Part shown: piece after piece, positions 26,663 through 36,481 of the stretch | How the letters are laid out: the number at the start of each line of letters is the position of its first letter | Position numbering within the stretch: position 1 is the first letter of the stretch | Assembly: GCF_003590835.1 (NCBI RefSeq) | Contig: NZ_QYUQ01000002.1 | Location: 4,526,001 to 4,590,000 of the forward strand | Direction of reading: 5' to 3' | Length of the DNA stretch: 64,000 nucleotides | From: Noviherbaspirillum sedimenti | GTDB lineage: Bacteria; Pseudomonadota; Gammaproteobacteria; Burkholderiales; Burkholderiaceae_D | The notes under the pieces: model-generated | What the model saw: the letters and a program-made list of their open reading frames with translations, nothing else | What the model was told of the DNA's origin: nothing | Database searches by the model: none | Translations under genes and position numbers: made by a program

Positions 26663-26679
26663 GAGCGAAACCCAATAAC

Positions 26680-26697
26680 TTACCAACGAGTCAGTAA
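26680..26697. promoter_or_regulatory. Probable TetR operator of the second RND operon
   Basis: An 18-bp dyad of the form TTACnnACnnGTnnGTAA lies at the 3' edge of the -10 and over the expected transcription start. This spacing of AC/GT steps is typical of TetR-family boxes, so the downstream TetR product is the likely ligand. Confidence 0.65.
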
Positions 26698-26724
26698 TGT
26701 AGTTGGCATTTTCCTGGGCGTCAA
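26696..26724 (-). promoter_or_regulatory. Sigma70 promoter of the tetR-adaptor-RND operon
   Basis: On the - strand, -35 TTGACG (26719-26724) and -10 TACATT (26696-26701) are separated by exactly 17 bases, about 34 bases before the chosen ATG at 26662. The TetR operator begins within the -10. Confidence 0.7.
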
Positions 26725-26734
26725 GCCGCATTGA

Positions 26735-26757
26735 TATGTGTTTTTAATTGACACATA
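26735..26757. promoter_or_regulatory. Inverted repeat in front of the MacAB-like operon
   Basis: TATGTGT (26735-26741) and ACACATA (26751-26757) form a perfect 7-bp dyad with a 9-base spacer, within an AT-rich stretch of the tetR-macA gap. It overlaps a possible -35 TTGACA at 26748-26753. It may be an operator for the exporter genes; the binding protein is unknown. Confidence 0.4.
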
Positions 26758-26832
26758 CGGTTACAAACCGGGCACGCCGGCAGGATGAATACCAGTAGAA
26801 TCGACCTGGTTGATTTTTATCAGTGAAGAATC

Positions 26833-28422
26833 ATGAATCGATTGCGTAAATGGTGGGTCTGGATCGTTGTATTGTTGCTCGTTATTCTGGCGGCATCCGG
26901 GTACTGGATGTGGGCAAAAAACGGTGCCGAACCGCAATATAAGACGGGCAAGATCGAGCAGGGGGAAATTACCGCCAGCGTGTCCGCTTCCGGCACCCTG
27001 AGCCCGGTAGTGTCGGTGCAGGTCGGCTCGCAAGTGTCCGGCCAGCTGAAGGAAATTTATGTCGACTTCAATAGTGAAGTCAAGCAGGGCCAGCTGATCG
27101 CCCGCATTGATCCGGAAACTTTTGAATACAAAGTGCGCCAGGCGCAGGCTGACCTTGATGCCGCGCGTGCGCAGGTGCTGACCCAGCAGGCGCAGGTGGC
27201 TGCCCAGCAGGCGCAGGCGGCGCAGGTAGACATCAACCTGGCCGAGGCCAAGCGCGACCTTGACCAGAAGCAGCAACTGACGGACAAGGGCTTCATTTCC
27301 GCCGCCGAGCGCGACAAGGCGCGCGCTGTCTATCATGCACAAGTCGAGCAAGCCAATGCGGCGCGCGCCCAGGTGCGGGTCGCCCAGGCCGGCAACGGTA
27401 ATGCGCAAGCCGCGGTCAAGCAGCGCGAAGCCGCGCTGGCACAGGCGCGGATCGAACTGGAACGCACTGCCATCAAGGCGCCGGTCAATGGCGTGGTGAT
27501 CAAGCGCAGCGTCGAGCGCGGGCAGACGGTGGCCGCCAGCCTGCAGGCGCCGGAACTGTTCATCATCGCCGAAAACCTTTCCGACATGCGGGTCGATACC
27601 GCCATCGATGAATCGGAAATCGGCCGCATCCGTACTGGCCAGAAAGCCAGCTTTACCGTCGATGCGTTCCCCGGGCGGACCTTCGAAGGCCGCGTCAACC
27701 TGATCCGCAAGTCGGCGCAGAATGTCTCGAACGTCGTGACTTACATGGTCGAGGTCGATGCGCCGAATCCGCGCAAGGAATTACTGCCGGGTATGACCGC
27801 CAATGTGCGGGTCGTCACCGACACCCGCAGCGATGTCCTGAAGGTGCCGAATGCAGCGTTGCGCTTCCGCCCGCCCGGCGCTGCCAGCCAGCGCGTCAGT
27901 GCCACAGACACTGCAGGCGCCAGCCGGCAGAACAACGGCCAGACTGCAGCCCAGGGCAGGGGGCAAAACAATGCGTTGCGCGAACAGCTGGAAAAAGACT
28001 TGCAGCTGAGCGAAGAGCAAAAGGGCAAGCTCGATGCAATCTTCGCCGGCATGCGCGACAAGATGGCGGCGGCGCGCGAAGCGCCGCAGGAAGAGCGGCA
28101 GAAAATCATGGAACGCAGCCGCAGCGACATGCGCGCGCAAATTGCTGCGATCCTGACGCCCGAGCAACGCAAGAAATATGAAGACCTCACTGCCGAGCAG
28201 GCCGGCCGGCGCGGCACGAATACCGCCGGCCGCGTGTATGTCATGGATGAGCGCGGGCAGCCGAAGGAAGTGCCGGTGCGCGTCGGCCTGACCGATGGCA
28301 CGATGACCGAAGTGATGGCGCCGGACCTGAAGGCAGGCATGGCCGTCATCACCGGCGTGGCGCAGTCGCAAGTGCAAGCCGGCAGCAAGCCCGCGGCAGC
28401 GCCGGGCCCGCGCATGTTTTAA
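26833..28422 (+). CDS. MacA-like periplasmic adaptor with a Spy/CpxP-like insert
   Basis: A 529-residue membrane fusion protein, much longer than MacA (about 370). A single N-terminal membrane helix ([21 protein letters not shown]) is followed by the lipoyl half [20 protein letters not shown], a Gln/Ala-rich coiled-coil hairpin, the second lipoyl half [18 protein letters not shown], and the beta-barrel. At about residues 385-450 there is an inserted helical segment ([18 protein letters not shown] ... [13 protein letters not shown]) whose paired LxxEQ / LTPEQ motifs resemble Spy/CpxP periplasmic chaperones. The chain then returns to the adaptor C-terminal domain ([20 protein letters not shown]). 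First gene of an adaptor-ATPase-permease operon. Confidence 0.93.
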   Translation: MNRLRKWWVWIVVLLLVILAASGYWMWAKNGAEPQYKTGKIEQGEITASVSASGTLSPVVSVQVGSQVSGQLKEIYVDFNSEVKQGQLIARIDPETFEYKVRQAQADLDAARAQVLTQQAQVAAQQAQAAQVDINLAEAKRDLDQKQQLTDKGFISAAERDKARAVYHAQVEQANAARAQVRVAQAGNGNAQAAVKQREAALAQARIELERTAIKAPVNGVVIKRSVERGQTVAASLQAPELFIIAENLSDMRVDTAIDESEIGRIRTGQKASFTVDAFPGRTFEGRVNLIRKSAQNVSNVVTYMVEVDAPNPRKELLPGMTANVRVVTDTRSDVLKVPNAALRFRPPGAASQRVSATDTAGASRQNNGQTAAQGRGQNNALREQLEKDLQLSEEQKGKLDAIFAGMRDKMAAAREAPQEERQKIMERSRSDMRAQIAAILTPEQRKKYEDLTAEQAGRRGTNTAGRVYVMDERGQPKEVPVRVGLTDGTMTEVMAPDLKAGMAVITGVAQSQVQAGSKPAAAPGPRMF

Positions 28423-28436
28423 TGATTGAGATACCC

Positions 28437-29189
28437 ATGACGGCACTGATCGATACCCGCAAGCTGGTCAAGGACTACGTGATGGGTAACAACCATGTTT
28501 TTGCCTTGCGCGGCGTGTCGCTGGCAATCAATGCAGGCGAGTTTGTCGCGATCATGGGCGCCTCCGGCTCGGGCAAGTCGACCTTCATGAACATGCTTGG
28601 CTGTCTGGATCTGCCGACCTCCGGCGAGTATTTTCTGGCGGGCGAACGGGTGTCGGCCATGGATAGCGACCAGCTGGCGGCGATCCGCAACCGCCGCATC
28701 GGTTTCGTATTCCAGCAATTCAATCTGCTGCCGCGCACGACGGCACTCGACAATGTCGAATTGCCCCTGCTGTATGCGGCGGTGCCGGCAGCCGAGCGAC
28801 ACGCGCGCGCGGCGCAGCGCCTGGGAGAGGTGGGCCTGGGCGAGCGCATGGACCATCATCCGGCGCAACTGTCCGGCGGCCAGCAGCAGCGCGTGGCGAT
28901 CGCCCGCGCGCTGGTCAACAACCCTTCGCTGATCCTCGCCGACGAGCCCACCGGCGCGCTGGATTCGCGCACCAGCGTTGAAATCATGGCGTTGTTCCAG
29001 AAATTGAGCCGCGAGGGCATGACGATCGTGCTGGTCACCCACGAGCATGATATTGCCAGCTTTGCCTCGCGCATCATCACTTTCCGCGACGGCAATGTGA
29101 TCGGCGACGCCGCCAATCCGCCGCAGGATGCGCAGGCGCAACTGGCGGCGCTGGATGCAGCCGCCACGGCGCAGGAAGCGGCATCATGA
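28437..29189 (+). CDS. ABC exporter ATP-binding protein (MacB ATPase-like)
   Basis: A 250-residue ABC ATPase of the LolD/MacB group. Walker A is GASGSGKST, the Q-loop [10 protein letters not shown], the signature LSGGQQQR, Walker [13 protein letters not shown], and the switch histidine is in LVTHEHD. In E. coli MacB this domain is fused to the permease; here it is separate, with its stop overlapping the permease ATG by four bases. I chose ATG 28437 because TTGAG lies just upstream; the ATG at 28422, overlapping the adaptor stop, would add five residues. Confidence 0.93.
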   Translation: MTALIDTRKLVKDYVMGNNHVFALRGVSLAINAGEFVAIMGASGSGKSTFMNMLGCLDLPTSGEYFLAGERVSAMDSDQLAAIRNRRIGFVFQQFNLLPRTTALDNVELPLLYAAVPAAERHARAAQRLGEVGLGERMDHHPAQLSGGQQQRVAIARALVNNPSLILADEPTGALDSRTSVEIMALFQKLSREGMTIVLVTHEHDIASFASRIITFRDGNVIGDAANPPQDAQAQLAALDAAATAQEAAS

Positions 29190-30418
29190 ATCTGCTGGCC
29201 ACCTTCCGCATTGCCCTGAACGCGCTGCGCGTGAACCTGCTGCGCTCGATGCTGACCATGCTGGGAATTATCATCGGCGTGGCCGCAGTGATCACGATGA
29301 TCGCAGTCGGCGCCGGTGCGCAGGCGCGCATCCAGGACCAGATCAAGAGCCTCGGTTCCAACCTGATGATCATCATGCCCGGCTCGACCACCGCCTCCGG
29401 CGTACGGCTAGGCGCCGGCGCCAACCAGAACCTGACCGAAGACGATGCCATTGCGATCGCCCGCGAAATCCCGGAAGTGCAGGCGGCGGCGCCGTCGATG
29501 CGCAGTTCCGCGCAACTGATCGCAGGCGGCAGCAACTGGTCGACGCAGATCTATGGCGTCACGCCCGACTATTTCGAGGTGCGCGAGTGGCCGCTGGCGT
29601 CCGGGCGCATGTTCGAGGCGAATGAATTGTCCGGCTCAGCCAAGGTGGTGATTCTCGGGCAGACGGTGGCGAACCAGCTGTTTGGCAATATCGACCCGGT
29701 CGATCAGGTGTTGCGGATCAAGAACGTGCCGCATACCGTGATTGGCGTTCTCGCCAGGAAAGGCCAGAGCATGACGGGCCAGGACCAGGACGACGTCGCG
29801 ATGGTGCCGCTATCGACTGCACGCAACCGCCTGTTCGGCAATGCCCAGGGCAAGCTGCGCCGGGTCGGCACGATCCAGGTCAAGGTGCTGGAAGGCGCCG
29901 ACATGAAGGTGGCGGAAGAGGGCATGCGCCAACTGCTGCGCCAGCGCCAGCGTACCCAGCCGGGGCAGGACGATGCCTTCACGATCCGCAACCTTACCGA
30001 AATCCTCGCCACCCAGGAAGAATCGTCGCGCATCATGACGATCCTGCTGGCGGCAGTGGCGTCGGTGTCGCTGCTGGTAGGCGGCATCGGCATCATGAAC
30101 ATCATGCTGGTGTCGGTCACCGAGCGCACCCGCGAGATCGGCTTGCGCATGGCGGTCGGCGCGCGCGGCAGCGATATTCTCACGCAATTCCTGGTCGAGG
30201 CGATCACGCTGTCGCTGATCGGCGGTTTCATCGGCATCGTGCTGGGCGTGGCCGGCTCCTTCCTGGTCAGCCAGTTCGCCGGCTGGGCCACCCGGCTGTC
30301 GCCCGAGTCAATTGTGCTGGCGGTCGGCTTTTCGGCGGCGATCGGGATCTTTTTCGGTTTTTACCCGGCGCACAAGGCTTCGAAACTGCTGCCGATTCAG
30401 GCGCTGCGTTACGAATAG
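29186..30418 (+). CDS. ABC exporter permease (MacB/FtsX family)
   Basis: A 410-residue permease with the MacB topology: one N-terminal helix ([22 protein letters not shown]), a large periplasmic MacB_PCD domain, then three C-terminal helices including [25 protein letters not shown] (FtsX motif) and the conserved tail [17 protein letters not shown]. With the separate ATPase and the MacA-like adaptor it would form a tripartite exporter using a TolC channel. MacB relatives export macrolides, peptides, siderophores or lipids; nothing here fixes the substrate. It is convergent with the esterase gene at 30454. Confidence 0.94.
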   Translation: MNLLATFRIALNALRVNLLRSMLTMLGIIIGVAAVITMIAVGAGAQARIQDQIKSLGSNLMIIMPGSTTASGVRLGAGANQNLTEDDAIAIAREIPEVQAAAPSMRSSAQLIAGGSNWSTQIYGVTPDYFEVREWPLASGRMFEANELSGSAKVVILGQTVANQLFGNIDPVDQVLRIKNVPHTVIGVLARKGQSMTGQDQDDVAMVPLSTARNRLFGNAQGKLRRVGTIQVKVLEGADMKVAEEGMRQLLRQRQRTQPGQDDAFTIRNLTEILATQEESSRIMTILLAAVASVSLLVGGIGIMNIMLVSVTERTREIGLRMAVGARGSDILTQFLVEAITLSLIGGFIGIVLGVAGSFLVSQFAGWATRLSPESIVLAVGFSAAIGIFFGFYPAHKASKLLPIQALRYE

Positions 30419-30453
30419 CGGAATGGCGAGGCGTCGCCCGACGCATGTCTTGC

Positions 30454-31452
30454 TTAGCGCTTGACCCGCAGGTTGTTGTCAAAGAAAAACCGCGTCACCC
30501 AGGCCGGATAATTGATGTGGCTGTAATCGTGGAAGCTGTTGCCATGCGTGCCACCGCCGCTGCCGCCATCGCCCGCTGCAAAGGCATGGCCGAGGCCTTC
30601 GACCTGGATGTGCGCCACGCGCAGCTGTCCCTTGTCATCCTTGTACAGGCTGCCGTTGCTCTGGTTGGCTTCGGCGATCTTCCCGCCTTCCTGGCTGGCG
30701 CCATACAAGGCCTGCAGCGCATCGCGGTTGCGCCCGGCATGCGCGGCATGGGCCAGGCGGTCGTCGCTGCCGTGGATTACGCTGGCGATCTGGGTGGCGA
30801 AGGCGGCTTGCTGGTCGCCCGCGTAACTCCGGCAATTGTCGACGATGGCAGCCGCTTCAATCTTCGGCGGCGCGAATACTTCCGGCACGTTCGATCCCAT
30901 CGCCGGCGCCGAGTGCAGGCCGACGCCGGCCACCAGTTCCGGGTAGGCGCAGGCCAGGACTTGCGCCACGGCGGCGCCGGAAGACATGCCGACCACGTAG
31001 ATCTGTTGCGGATCGATATTCAGTTCGGGCCGCGCCTGCAAGCCCTTGATCATTTCGGCCAGGGGGCCGATGTCGCGCCCGTCGCGCTGATGCGCGGTGC
31101 CGAACCAGTCCCAGCAGCCGGCAAACAGGCGCGAGCCGGGCGTATTGGTTTCCGGGACATCGGGCGCCGCCAGCACCATGCCGTATTGTTCGGCGGCGCT
31201 TTCCCAGCCGGCGCGCTTGTCCATGATGTCGCCATACGCGGTCTGTTTGCAGCCGTGCAGGACCACCATCAGCGCGCGCTTTTTGGCCAGTGTCGGCCGG
31301 GCTTGCTGCGGCAGGTAGACATGCAGGTTGAACAGGCCGTAATTCTGTTCGTTTTCGTTCCACGCACCGGGTTTCGGCGTGGCCGCAAAGGCGCTGGAGG
31401 TGGCCAGCAGAAGCGCAAGCGCGCGTACAATGTGCAAGGACAAAATTTGCAT
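30454..31452 (-). CDS. Secreted PHB depolymerase-family esterase (LpqC-like)
   Basis: A 332-residue alpha/beta hydrolase with a Sec signal peptide (MQILSLHIVRALALLLATSSAFA). The oxyanion segment is VVLHGCKQT, the nucleophile elbow GMSSGAAV, and the last catalytic residue is likely the His in VEGLGHAF. The family includes extracellular poly(3-hydroxybutyrate) depolymerases, feruloyl and acetylxylan esterases; no PHB-binding domain is attached, so an esterase role is as likely as PHB breakdown. The start at 31452 is fixed by an excellent GGAGGA eight bases upstream. Confidence 0.9.
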   Translation of the reverse strand: MQILSLHIVRALALLLATSSAFAATPKPGAWNENEQNYGLFNLHVYLPQQARPTLAKKRALMVVLHGCKQTAYGDIMDKRAGWESAAEQYGMVLAAPDVPETNTPGSRLFAGCWDWFGTAHQRDGRDIGPLAEMIKGLQARPELNIDPQQIYVVGMSSGAAVAQVLACAYPELVAGVGLHSAPAMGSNVPEVFAPPKIEAAAIVDNCRSYAGDQQAAFATQIASVIHGSDDRLAHAAHAGRNRDALQALYGASQEGGKIAEANQSNGSLYKDDKGQLRVAHIQVEGLGHAFAAGDGGSGGGTHGNSFHDYSHINYPAWVTRFFFDNNLRVKR

Positions 31453-31545
31453 CGTGTCTTCCTCCTTATTTGAAGCGGGTGTGATGTTTTTTAACTTATT
31501 GTACGCGGCGAAACTCCGGTGTGGCCGCTTTGTGTGTTTTTGATC

Positions 31546-31809
31546 ATGACTGCCTATCCCTGCCGCAGCGCTTGCGGCGCCTGCTGCATCGCCCCTTCGA
31601 TTTCCTCGCCGATTCCCGGTATGCCGGAAGGTAAGCCGGCGGGGGTGCGCTGCGCGCAACTGGATGCGCAAAACCGCTGCCGGATTTTCGGCAGCCCATT
31701 GCGGCCGGCGGTGTGCGGCAGTTTGCAGCCCAGCCTGGAAATGTGCGGGGATTCGCCCCGCCAGGCGATCCGCTGGTTGACGCAGCTTGAGGCGGCGACG
31801 GTGCCGTGA
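31546..31809 (+). CDS. YkgJ-family cysteine-cluster protein
   Basis: An 87-residue cytoplasmic protein with the zinc/iron-chelating cysteine pattern: CRSACGACC at the start, then C in [28 protein letters not shown]. The family (YkgJ, formerly UPF0153) is thought to bind metal, but its role is unknown. ATG 31546 gives [14 protein letters not shown], the usual family start. It is divergent from the esterase gene and stands alone. Confidence 0.85.
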   Translation: MTAYPCRSACGACCIAPSISSPIPGMPEGKPAGVRCAQLDAQNRCRIFGSPLRPAVCGSLQPSLEMCGDSPRQAIRWLTQLEAATVP

Positions 31810-32047
31810 GGGTGCCGGGCGTCAGCCTGGCTGGCGATCAGGGCTGTGGCGCGGGTCCGCGCGGATCAAAGCCGGTGAAGTAGAGGACGTGACGTTTATT
31901 GACCGGGGAATGCTGGGGTATGATGGAATCCATGCCTAAGCATGCTGTTTGATGCTATCTGGACGTGCCGATTTTTGCAGGCATTATTCGCACGCATTAT
32001 ATATCCGACATGCTTCCAGTTCGTTGCCTAAGTGGAATAAATCAAGT

Positions 32048-32605
32048 ATGAAAATGACCAGAGTATTGCCCCGTCTTTGCCTTGCCGTCGTGGCATGCAT
32101 GCTCGCCGCCTGCGCCGGCCTGCTGGGGCCGCGCAACATGGAAGTGCCGCTGTCGACCCTGCAGGCATCGCTGGAAAAGCGCTTCCCCTTCAATAGCCGT
32201 TACCTTGAATTGTTCGATATCCAGCTGAGCGCGCCACGACTGCGCTTGCAGCCGGACGGCAACCGCGTGCTGACCAGTTTCGACGCCGCGATTGCACCCG
32301 CCTGGCTCAAACGTTCGTGGCAAGGCAATTTCGCCCTGTCGGGCGTGCTGGCGATCGATCCGGCCAAAAATGCTGTGATATTGACCGAGCCGCGCGTAGA
32401 AACCCTCAACATCAATGGGCTGGATGCCAAATATGCCAGCCAATTAACGAAAATTGGCGGTTTGCTGGTCGAACAAGTATTCCGCGGCATGCCTATATAT
32501 ACATTTCAACCGGAGGATTTCCGGTATGGCGGCGCCTCTTTCTTGCCCACAAAAATCAACACGCAAGGCAATGGGCTCGTGGTAACCTTTGAGCCGGTAA
32601 AATAG
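32048..32605 (+). CDS. DUF1439-like lipoprotein
   Basis: A 185-residue lipoprotein: signal peptide with lipobox MLAAC (Cys at about residue 18), then a beta-rich body (MEVPLSTLQASLEKRFPFNS, LFDIQLSAPRLRLQPDGNRV, GLVVTFEPVK). The pattern of a first helix followed by long-strand repeats is that of the DUF1439/YceB family, periplasmic lipoproteins with a lipid-binding-like fold and no firm function. ATG 32048 or the ATG six bases later could be used. A strong terminator follows at 32637, so the gene is probably monocistronic. Confidence 0.8.
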   Translation: MKMTRVLPRLCLAVVACMLAACAGLLGPRNMEVPLSTLQASLEKRFPFNSRYLELFDIQLSAPRLRLQPDGNRVLTSFDAAIAPAWLKRSWQGNFALSGVLAIDPAKNAVILTEPRVETLNINGLDAKYASQLTKIGGLLVEQVFRGMPIYTFQPEDFRYGGASFLPTKINTQGNGLVVTFEPVK

Positions 32606-32636
32606 CGCAATTGTTGTTCCCGTCTGGCATCTCCAG

Positions 32637-32668
32637 AACCCGCGCAGCGATGCATCGCGGGTTTTTTT
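32637..32668 (+). terminator. Rho-independent terminator after the DUF1439-like gene
   Basis: An 8-bp stem AACCCGCG (32637-32644) / CGCGGGTT (32656-32663) with an 11-base loop is followed by a run of seven T residues. Confidence 0.88.
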
Positions 32669-32700
32669 ATTGACTTTTTGGATACTCTTTACACGCCGCA

Positions 32701-33546
32701 ATGGATTTCACGATTGTAATCAAGACCCTGATCATGGGTATCGTCGAAGGCTTGACGGAATTCCTGCCGATTTCGTCGACCGGGCACTTGATCCTGGCTG
32801 GCAGCCTGCTCGACTTTGGCAGCGATATCACGAGCGACAAGCTCAAGGTGTTCGAGATTGCCATCCAGTCCGGCGCCATGCTGGCAGTGTGCTGGGAATA
32901 CCGGGTCAAGATCGCCGGCGTGCTGGCCGGCCTGTTTTCCGATGGCAAGGCGCAAAAATTTTCCCTGAACGTCGTGGCCGCGTTCCTGCCCGCCGCCATT
33001 CTTGGCTTGCTCTTCAACAAGGCCATCACGGCCGCGCTGTTTTCGCCAGTACCGGTGGCGCTGGCTTTCATCATTGGCGGCTTCATCATCCTGTGGGTGG
33101 AGCGGCGCAACCGTACCAACCCGGTGGCGGTACGGATCGAATCGGTCGACGACATGAATTTGCTCGACGCGGTCAAGGTCGGTTGTGCCCAGGCCTTCGC
33201 CCTGATCCCGGGGACATCGCGTTCCGGCGCCAGCATCATCGGCGGCATGCTGTTCGGCATGTCGCGCAAGGCCGCCACCGAATTTTCCTTTTTCCTGGCG
33301 CTGCCGACCCTGTTCGGCGCCACCGTCTATTCGCTGTACAAGGAGCGCGCGCTGCTGTCGGCGGCCGACTTGCCGCTGTTCGGCATTGGCGGCGTGGCGG
33401 CGATGGTGTCGGCCTTTTTGTGCGTGCGCTGGCTGCTGCGTTATATCAGCACGCATGATTTCACCTTCTTCGCCTGGTACCGCATCGTCTTCGGCCTGGT
33501 GATCCTGTTGACCGCTTTCCAGGGCTGGGTGGACTGGTCGCATTGA
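32701..33546 (+). CDS. uppP: Undecaprenyl-diphosphatase UppP (BacA)
   Basis: A 281-residue inner-membrane phosphatase that recycles the undecaprenyl carrier of peptidoglycan and O-antigen synthesis and gives low-level bacitracin resistance. The two BacA signature blocks are present: [18 protein letters not shown] near the N-terminus and [15 protein letters not shown] in the second half. About eight membrane segments are visible. The stop overlaps the recQ start by one base. Confidence 0.95.
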   Translation: MDFTIVIKTLIMGIVEGLTEFLPISSTGHLILAGSLLDFGSDITSDKLKVFEIAIQSGAMLAVCWEYRVKIAGVLAGLFSDGKAQKFSLNVVAAFLPAAILGLLFNKAITAALFSPVPVALAFIIGGFIILWVERRNRTNPVAVRIESVDDMNLLDAVKVGCAQAFALIPGTSRSGASIIGGMLFGMSRKAATEFSFFLALPTLFGATVYSLYKERALLSAADLPLFGIGGVAAMVSAFLCVRWLLRYISTHDFTFFAWYRIVFGLVILLTAFQGWVDWSH

Positions 33547-35369
33547 TGGAACAGCCAGGAATAAACGCGCGCGCGCAACATATCCTCGACAGCGTTTTCG
33601 GCTACCCGGCGTTTCGCGGCCAGCAAGCCGAAATCGTCGAACAGATCGCCCTGGGCGGCGATGCGCTGGTGCTGATGCCCACCGGTGGCGGCAAGTCGCT
33701 GTGCTACCAGATCCCGGCGCTGTTGCGCGAAGGCGTGGGCGTGGTGGTGTCGCCGCTGATCGCCCTGATGCAGGACCAGGTCGATGCCCTCGATGAAGTC
33801 GGCGTGCGCGCCGCCTACCTGAACTCCACGCAAAGCTTCGACGAGATGGTGCAGACCGAGCGCAAGCTGCGCCGCGGCGAGCTCGACCTGGTGTACGTGG
33901 CGCCGGAGCGCCTGATGACGCCGCGCTGCCTCGAATTGCTGGAATCCTCGAAGATCGCCCTGTTCGCCATCGACGAGGCGCACTGCGTGTCGCAATGGGG
34001 GCACGACTTCCGTCCGGAATACATCAAGCTGTCGGTGCTGCACGAGCGCTTTCCCGAGGTGCCGCGCATTGCCTTGACTGCCACCGCCGACCAGCAGACG
34101 CGCGAAGAAATCATCGAACGCCTGCAGTTGCAGAATGCGCTGCAATTCGTTTCTTCCTTCGATCGACCCAACATCCGCTACCAGATCGTCGAAAAAGCCA
34201 ACGCCCGCAAGCAGTTGCTCGACTTTATCGAAAACGAGCATCCCGGCGACGCCGGCATCGTGTATTGCCTGTCGCGCAAGAAGGTCGAGGAAGTCGCCGA
34301 ATTTCTGAACGCTAGCGGCGTCACCGCGCTGCCGTACCACGCCGGCATGGAAACCGCCACGCGCAGCGCCAACCAGTCGCGCTTTTTGCGCGAGGAATCG
34401 ATCGTGATGGTGGCGACGATCGCCTTCGGCATGGGCATCGACAAGCCGGATGTGCGCTTCGTCTGCCACCTCGATCTGCCGAAAAGCATCGAGGGCTATT
34501 ACCAGGAAACCGGCCGCGCCGGCCGTGACGGCGCTCCGGCCAACGCCTGGATGGCGTATGGCTTGCAGGACGTGGTGCAGCAGCGCCGCATGATCGACCA
34601 GTCCGAAGCCGACGACGGCTTCAAGCGGGTGCAAGGCGCCAAGCTCGATGCCATGCTGGGCCTGTGCGAAACCCTGTCGTGCCGGCGCGTGCGCCTGCTG
34701 GAGTATTTCGGCCAGGGCGCCAGCCCTTGCGGCAATTGCGATACCTGCCTGAATCCGCCGGTCTCCTTCGATGCCACGGTGCCGGTGCAAAAGTTGCTGT
34801 CGGCGATTTATCGGGTTGACCAGCGCTTCGGCGCCATGCACGTGATGGATGTCTTGCGCGGCGTGGACTCAGACAAGATCAAGCAATGGCAGCATGAGCA
34901 GCTGTCGGTATTCGGCATCGGTGCCGAGCGCGGCGACGCCGAATGGCGCGCTATCCTGCGCCAGGCCATCGCCATGGGGCTGGTGGCGGTTGACCACGAC
35001 AGCTTCAATGCCCTGAAGCTCACTGACGCGGCGCGGCCAGTCCTGCGCGGCGAGAAAAAAATCCTGCTGCGCGAATACCAGAAACCGGTCAGCCAGAGGA
35101 AAAAAGGCGTCAAGCCGAAGGGCTATGTGGAAAGCGATCTGTCGACGCAGGAGCAGACGGTGTTCGACAAGCTGCGCTGGTGGCGCGTGGAAACCGCGCG
35201 CAAGCACAATGTGCCAGCCTATGTGATCTTTCACGATGCCACCATGCGCGAAATCGCCAAAGCCCGGCCGGCCTCGCTGGACGACCTGCGCCATGTCTCC
35301 GGCGTCGGCGAGAAAAAGCTGGAAACCTATGGCGCGGAAATCATCGCGCTGATGGCCGAGCTGGCTTAA
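33546..35369 (+). CDS. recQ: ATP-dependent DNA helicase RecQ
   Basis: A 607-residue 3'-5' helicase acting in RecF-pathway repair. Motif 0/[12 protein letters not shown] and [14 protein letters not shown]; motif [19 protein letters not shown]; motif [12 protein letters not shown]. The zinc-binding cysteines are in [12 protein letters not shown] / PCGNCDTC, followed by the winged-helix RQC and a C-terminal HRDC domain ([20 protein letters not shown] to [12 protein letters not shown]). The ATG at 33546 shares its first base with the uppP stop. Confidence 0.96.
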   Translation: MEQPGINARAQHILDSVFGYPAFRGQQAEIVEQIALGGDALVLMPTGGGKSLCYQIPALLREGVGVVVSPLIALMQDQVDALDEVGVRAAYLNSTQSFDEMVQTERKLRRGELDLVYVAPERLMTPRCLELLESSKIALFAIDEAHCVSQWGHDFRPEYIKLSVLHERFPEVPRIALTATADQQTREEIIERLQLQNALQFVSSFDRPNIRYQIVEKANARKQLLDFIENEHPGDAGIVYCLSRKKVEEVAEFLNASGVTALPYHAGMETATRSANQSRFLREESIVMVATIAFGMGIDKPDVRFVCHLDLPKSIEGYYQETGRAGRDGAPANAWMAYGLQDVVQQRRMIDQSEADDGFKRVQGAKLDAMLGLCETLSCRRVRLLEYFGQGASPCGNCDTCLNPPVSFDATVPVQKLLSAIYRVDQRFGAMHVMDVLRGVDSDKIKQWQHEQLSVFGIGAERGDAEWRAILRQAIAMGLVAVDHDSFNALKLTDAARPVLRGEKKILLREYQKPVSQRKKGVKPKGYVESDLSTQEQTVFDKLRWWRVETARKHNVPAYVIFHDATMREIAKARPASLDDLRHVSGVGEKKLETYGAEIIALMAELA

Positions 35370-35406
35370 AATCTGCCGGTCCACCGGCTTTGCCACAGTA
35401 TTCCCC

Positions 35407-36438
35407 ATGGAAATCGACACCATTCGCCAGCGCCTGCGCGCGCTGGGCGCCAAACCGGAACACGAGCAACGCGTATTGCGCGACTGGCTGCAAGCGCGTC
35501 CCCATGATCAGGGACGGCGCCGCCCGCAGGATTATTTGCCGCTGGCGCTGCGCGAGGCGCTGCCCGCGCTCGACGCCGAATTGCGCGGCATGGTCCAGCT
35601 GCTTTCTACTCATCCGACCGAGGATGGCTCGGCCCGCCTGCTGGTCGGTTTGCATGACGGCCAGACCGTGGAAAGCGTGCTGTTGCCGCGCGATGGATTG
35701 TGCGTCTCCAGCCAGGTCGGCTGCGCGGTCGGTTGCCAGTTCTGCATGACGGGGCGCAGCGGCCTGATCCGCCAGCTCACCAGCGGCGAGATCGTCGCCC
35801 AGGTGGTGCTGGGGCGCCAGCAGCGCATGGTCAAGAAAGTCGTCTTCATGGGCATGGGCGAACCCGCCCACAACCTCGATAACGTGCTGGAAGCCATCCA
35901 GCTGCTGGGTACCGAGGGCAATTTCGGTCACAAGAACCTGGTGTTCTCGACGGTGGGCGATCCGCGCGTGTTCGAGCGCCTGCCGCAGGGAGTGGTCAAG
36001 CCGGCGCTGGCATTGTCCCTGCACACCACCAAGCCTGCATTGCGCGAGCAGTTGTTGCCGCGTGCGCCCAGGCTGACGCCGCGGGAACTGGTGGATCTGG
36101 CTGAACAGTACGGCCGCGCCACGGCCTATCCCGTGCAATACCAGTGGACCCTGCTGGAGGATATCAATGATGGCGACGATGAAATCGAGGGCATCGTGGA
36201 TCTGCTCAAAGGCAAACACGCGGTGCTGAACATGATTCCCTACAATACCATTCCGGATCTGCACTTCCGGCGCCCGTCCCCGGAACGTGCCCGCACAATG
36301 GTGCGCTTGCTGCACCAGCGCGGCGTGCTGGCCAACCTGCGCGATTCGGCGGCGCAGGATGTCGACGGCGGCTGCGGCCAGTTGCGGGCGCGCGCAAGCG
36401 CTGCGGCAGGGCGCACCATCACGATACATTCTGCATGA
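35407..36438 (+). CDS. rlmN: RlmN-family radical SAM rRNA/tRNA methyltransferase
   Basis: A 343-residue radical SAM enzyme. The iron-sulfur cysteines are in CAVGCQFC, the upstream conserved cysteine in LCVSSQ, and the methyl-carrying cysteine near the end in DVDGGCGQL; VFMGMGEPAHNLDNV is the SAM-binding GEP-like motif. RlmN adds C2-methyl to A2503 of 23S rRNA and A37 of some tRNAs. It is shorter than E. coli RlmN (384), with a compact N-terminal domain. In relatives I recall the housekeeping rlmN lying beside ndk, so this could be a second RlmN-like paralogue; that needs the rest of the genome. Confidence 0.85.
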   Translation: MEIDTIRQRLRALGAKPEHEQRVLRDWLQARPHDQGRRRPQDYLPLALREALPALDAELRGMVQLLSTHPTEDGSARLLVGLHDGQTVESVLLPRDGLCVSSQVGCAVGCQFCMTGRSGLIRQLTSGEIVAQVVLGRQQRMVKKVVFMGMGEPAHNLDNVLEAIQLLGTEGNFGHKNLVFSTVGDPRVFERLPQGVVKPALALSLHTTKPALREQLLPRAPRLTPRELVDLAEQYGRATAYPVQYQWTLLEDINDGDDEIEGIVDLLKGKHAVLNMIPYNTIPDLHFRRPSPERARTMVRLLHQRGVLANLRDSAAQDVDGGCGQLRARASAAAGRTITIHSA

Positions 36439-36481
36439 TCCGCATGCGGCCATTTTTCTTTTCTATTTCTTGACGATCCCA

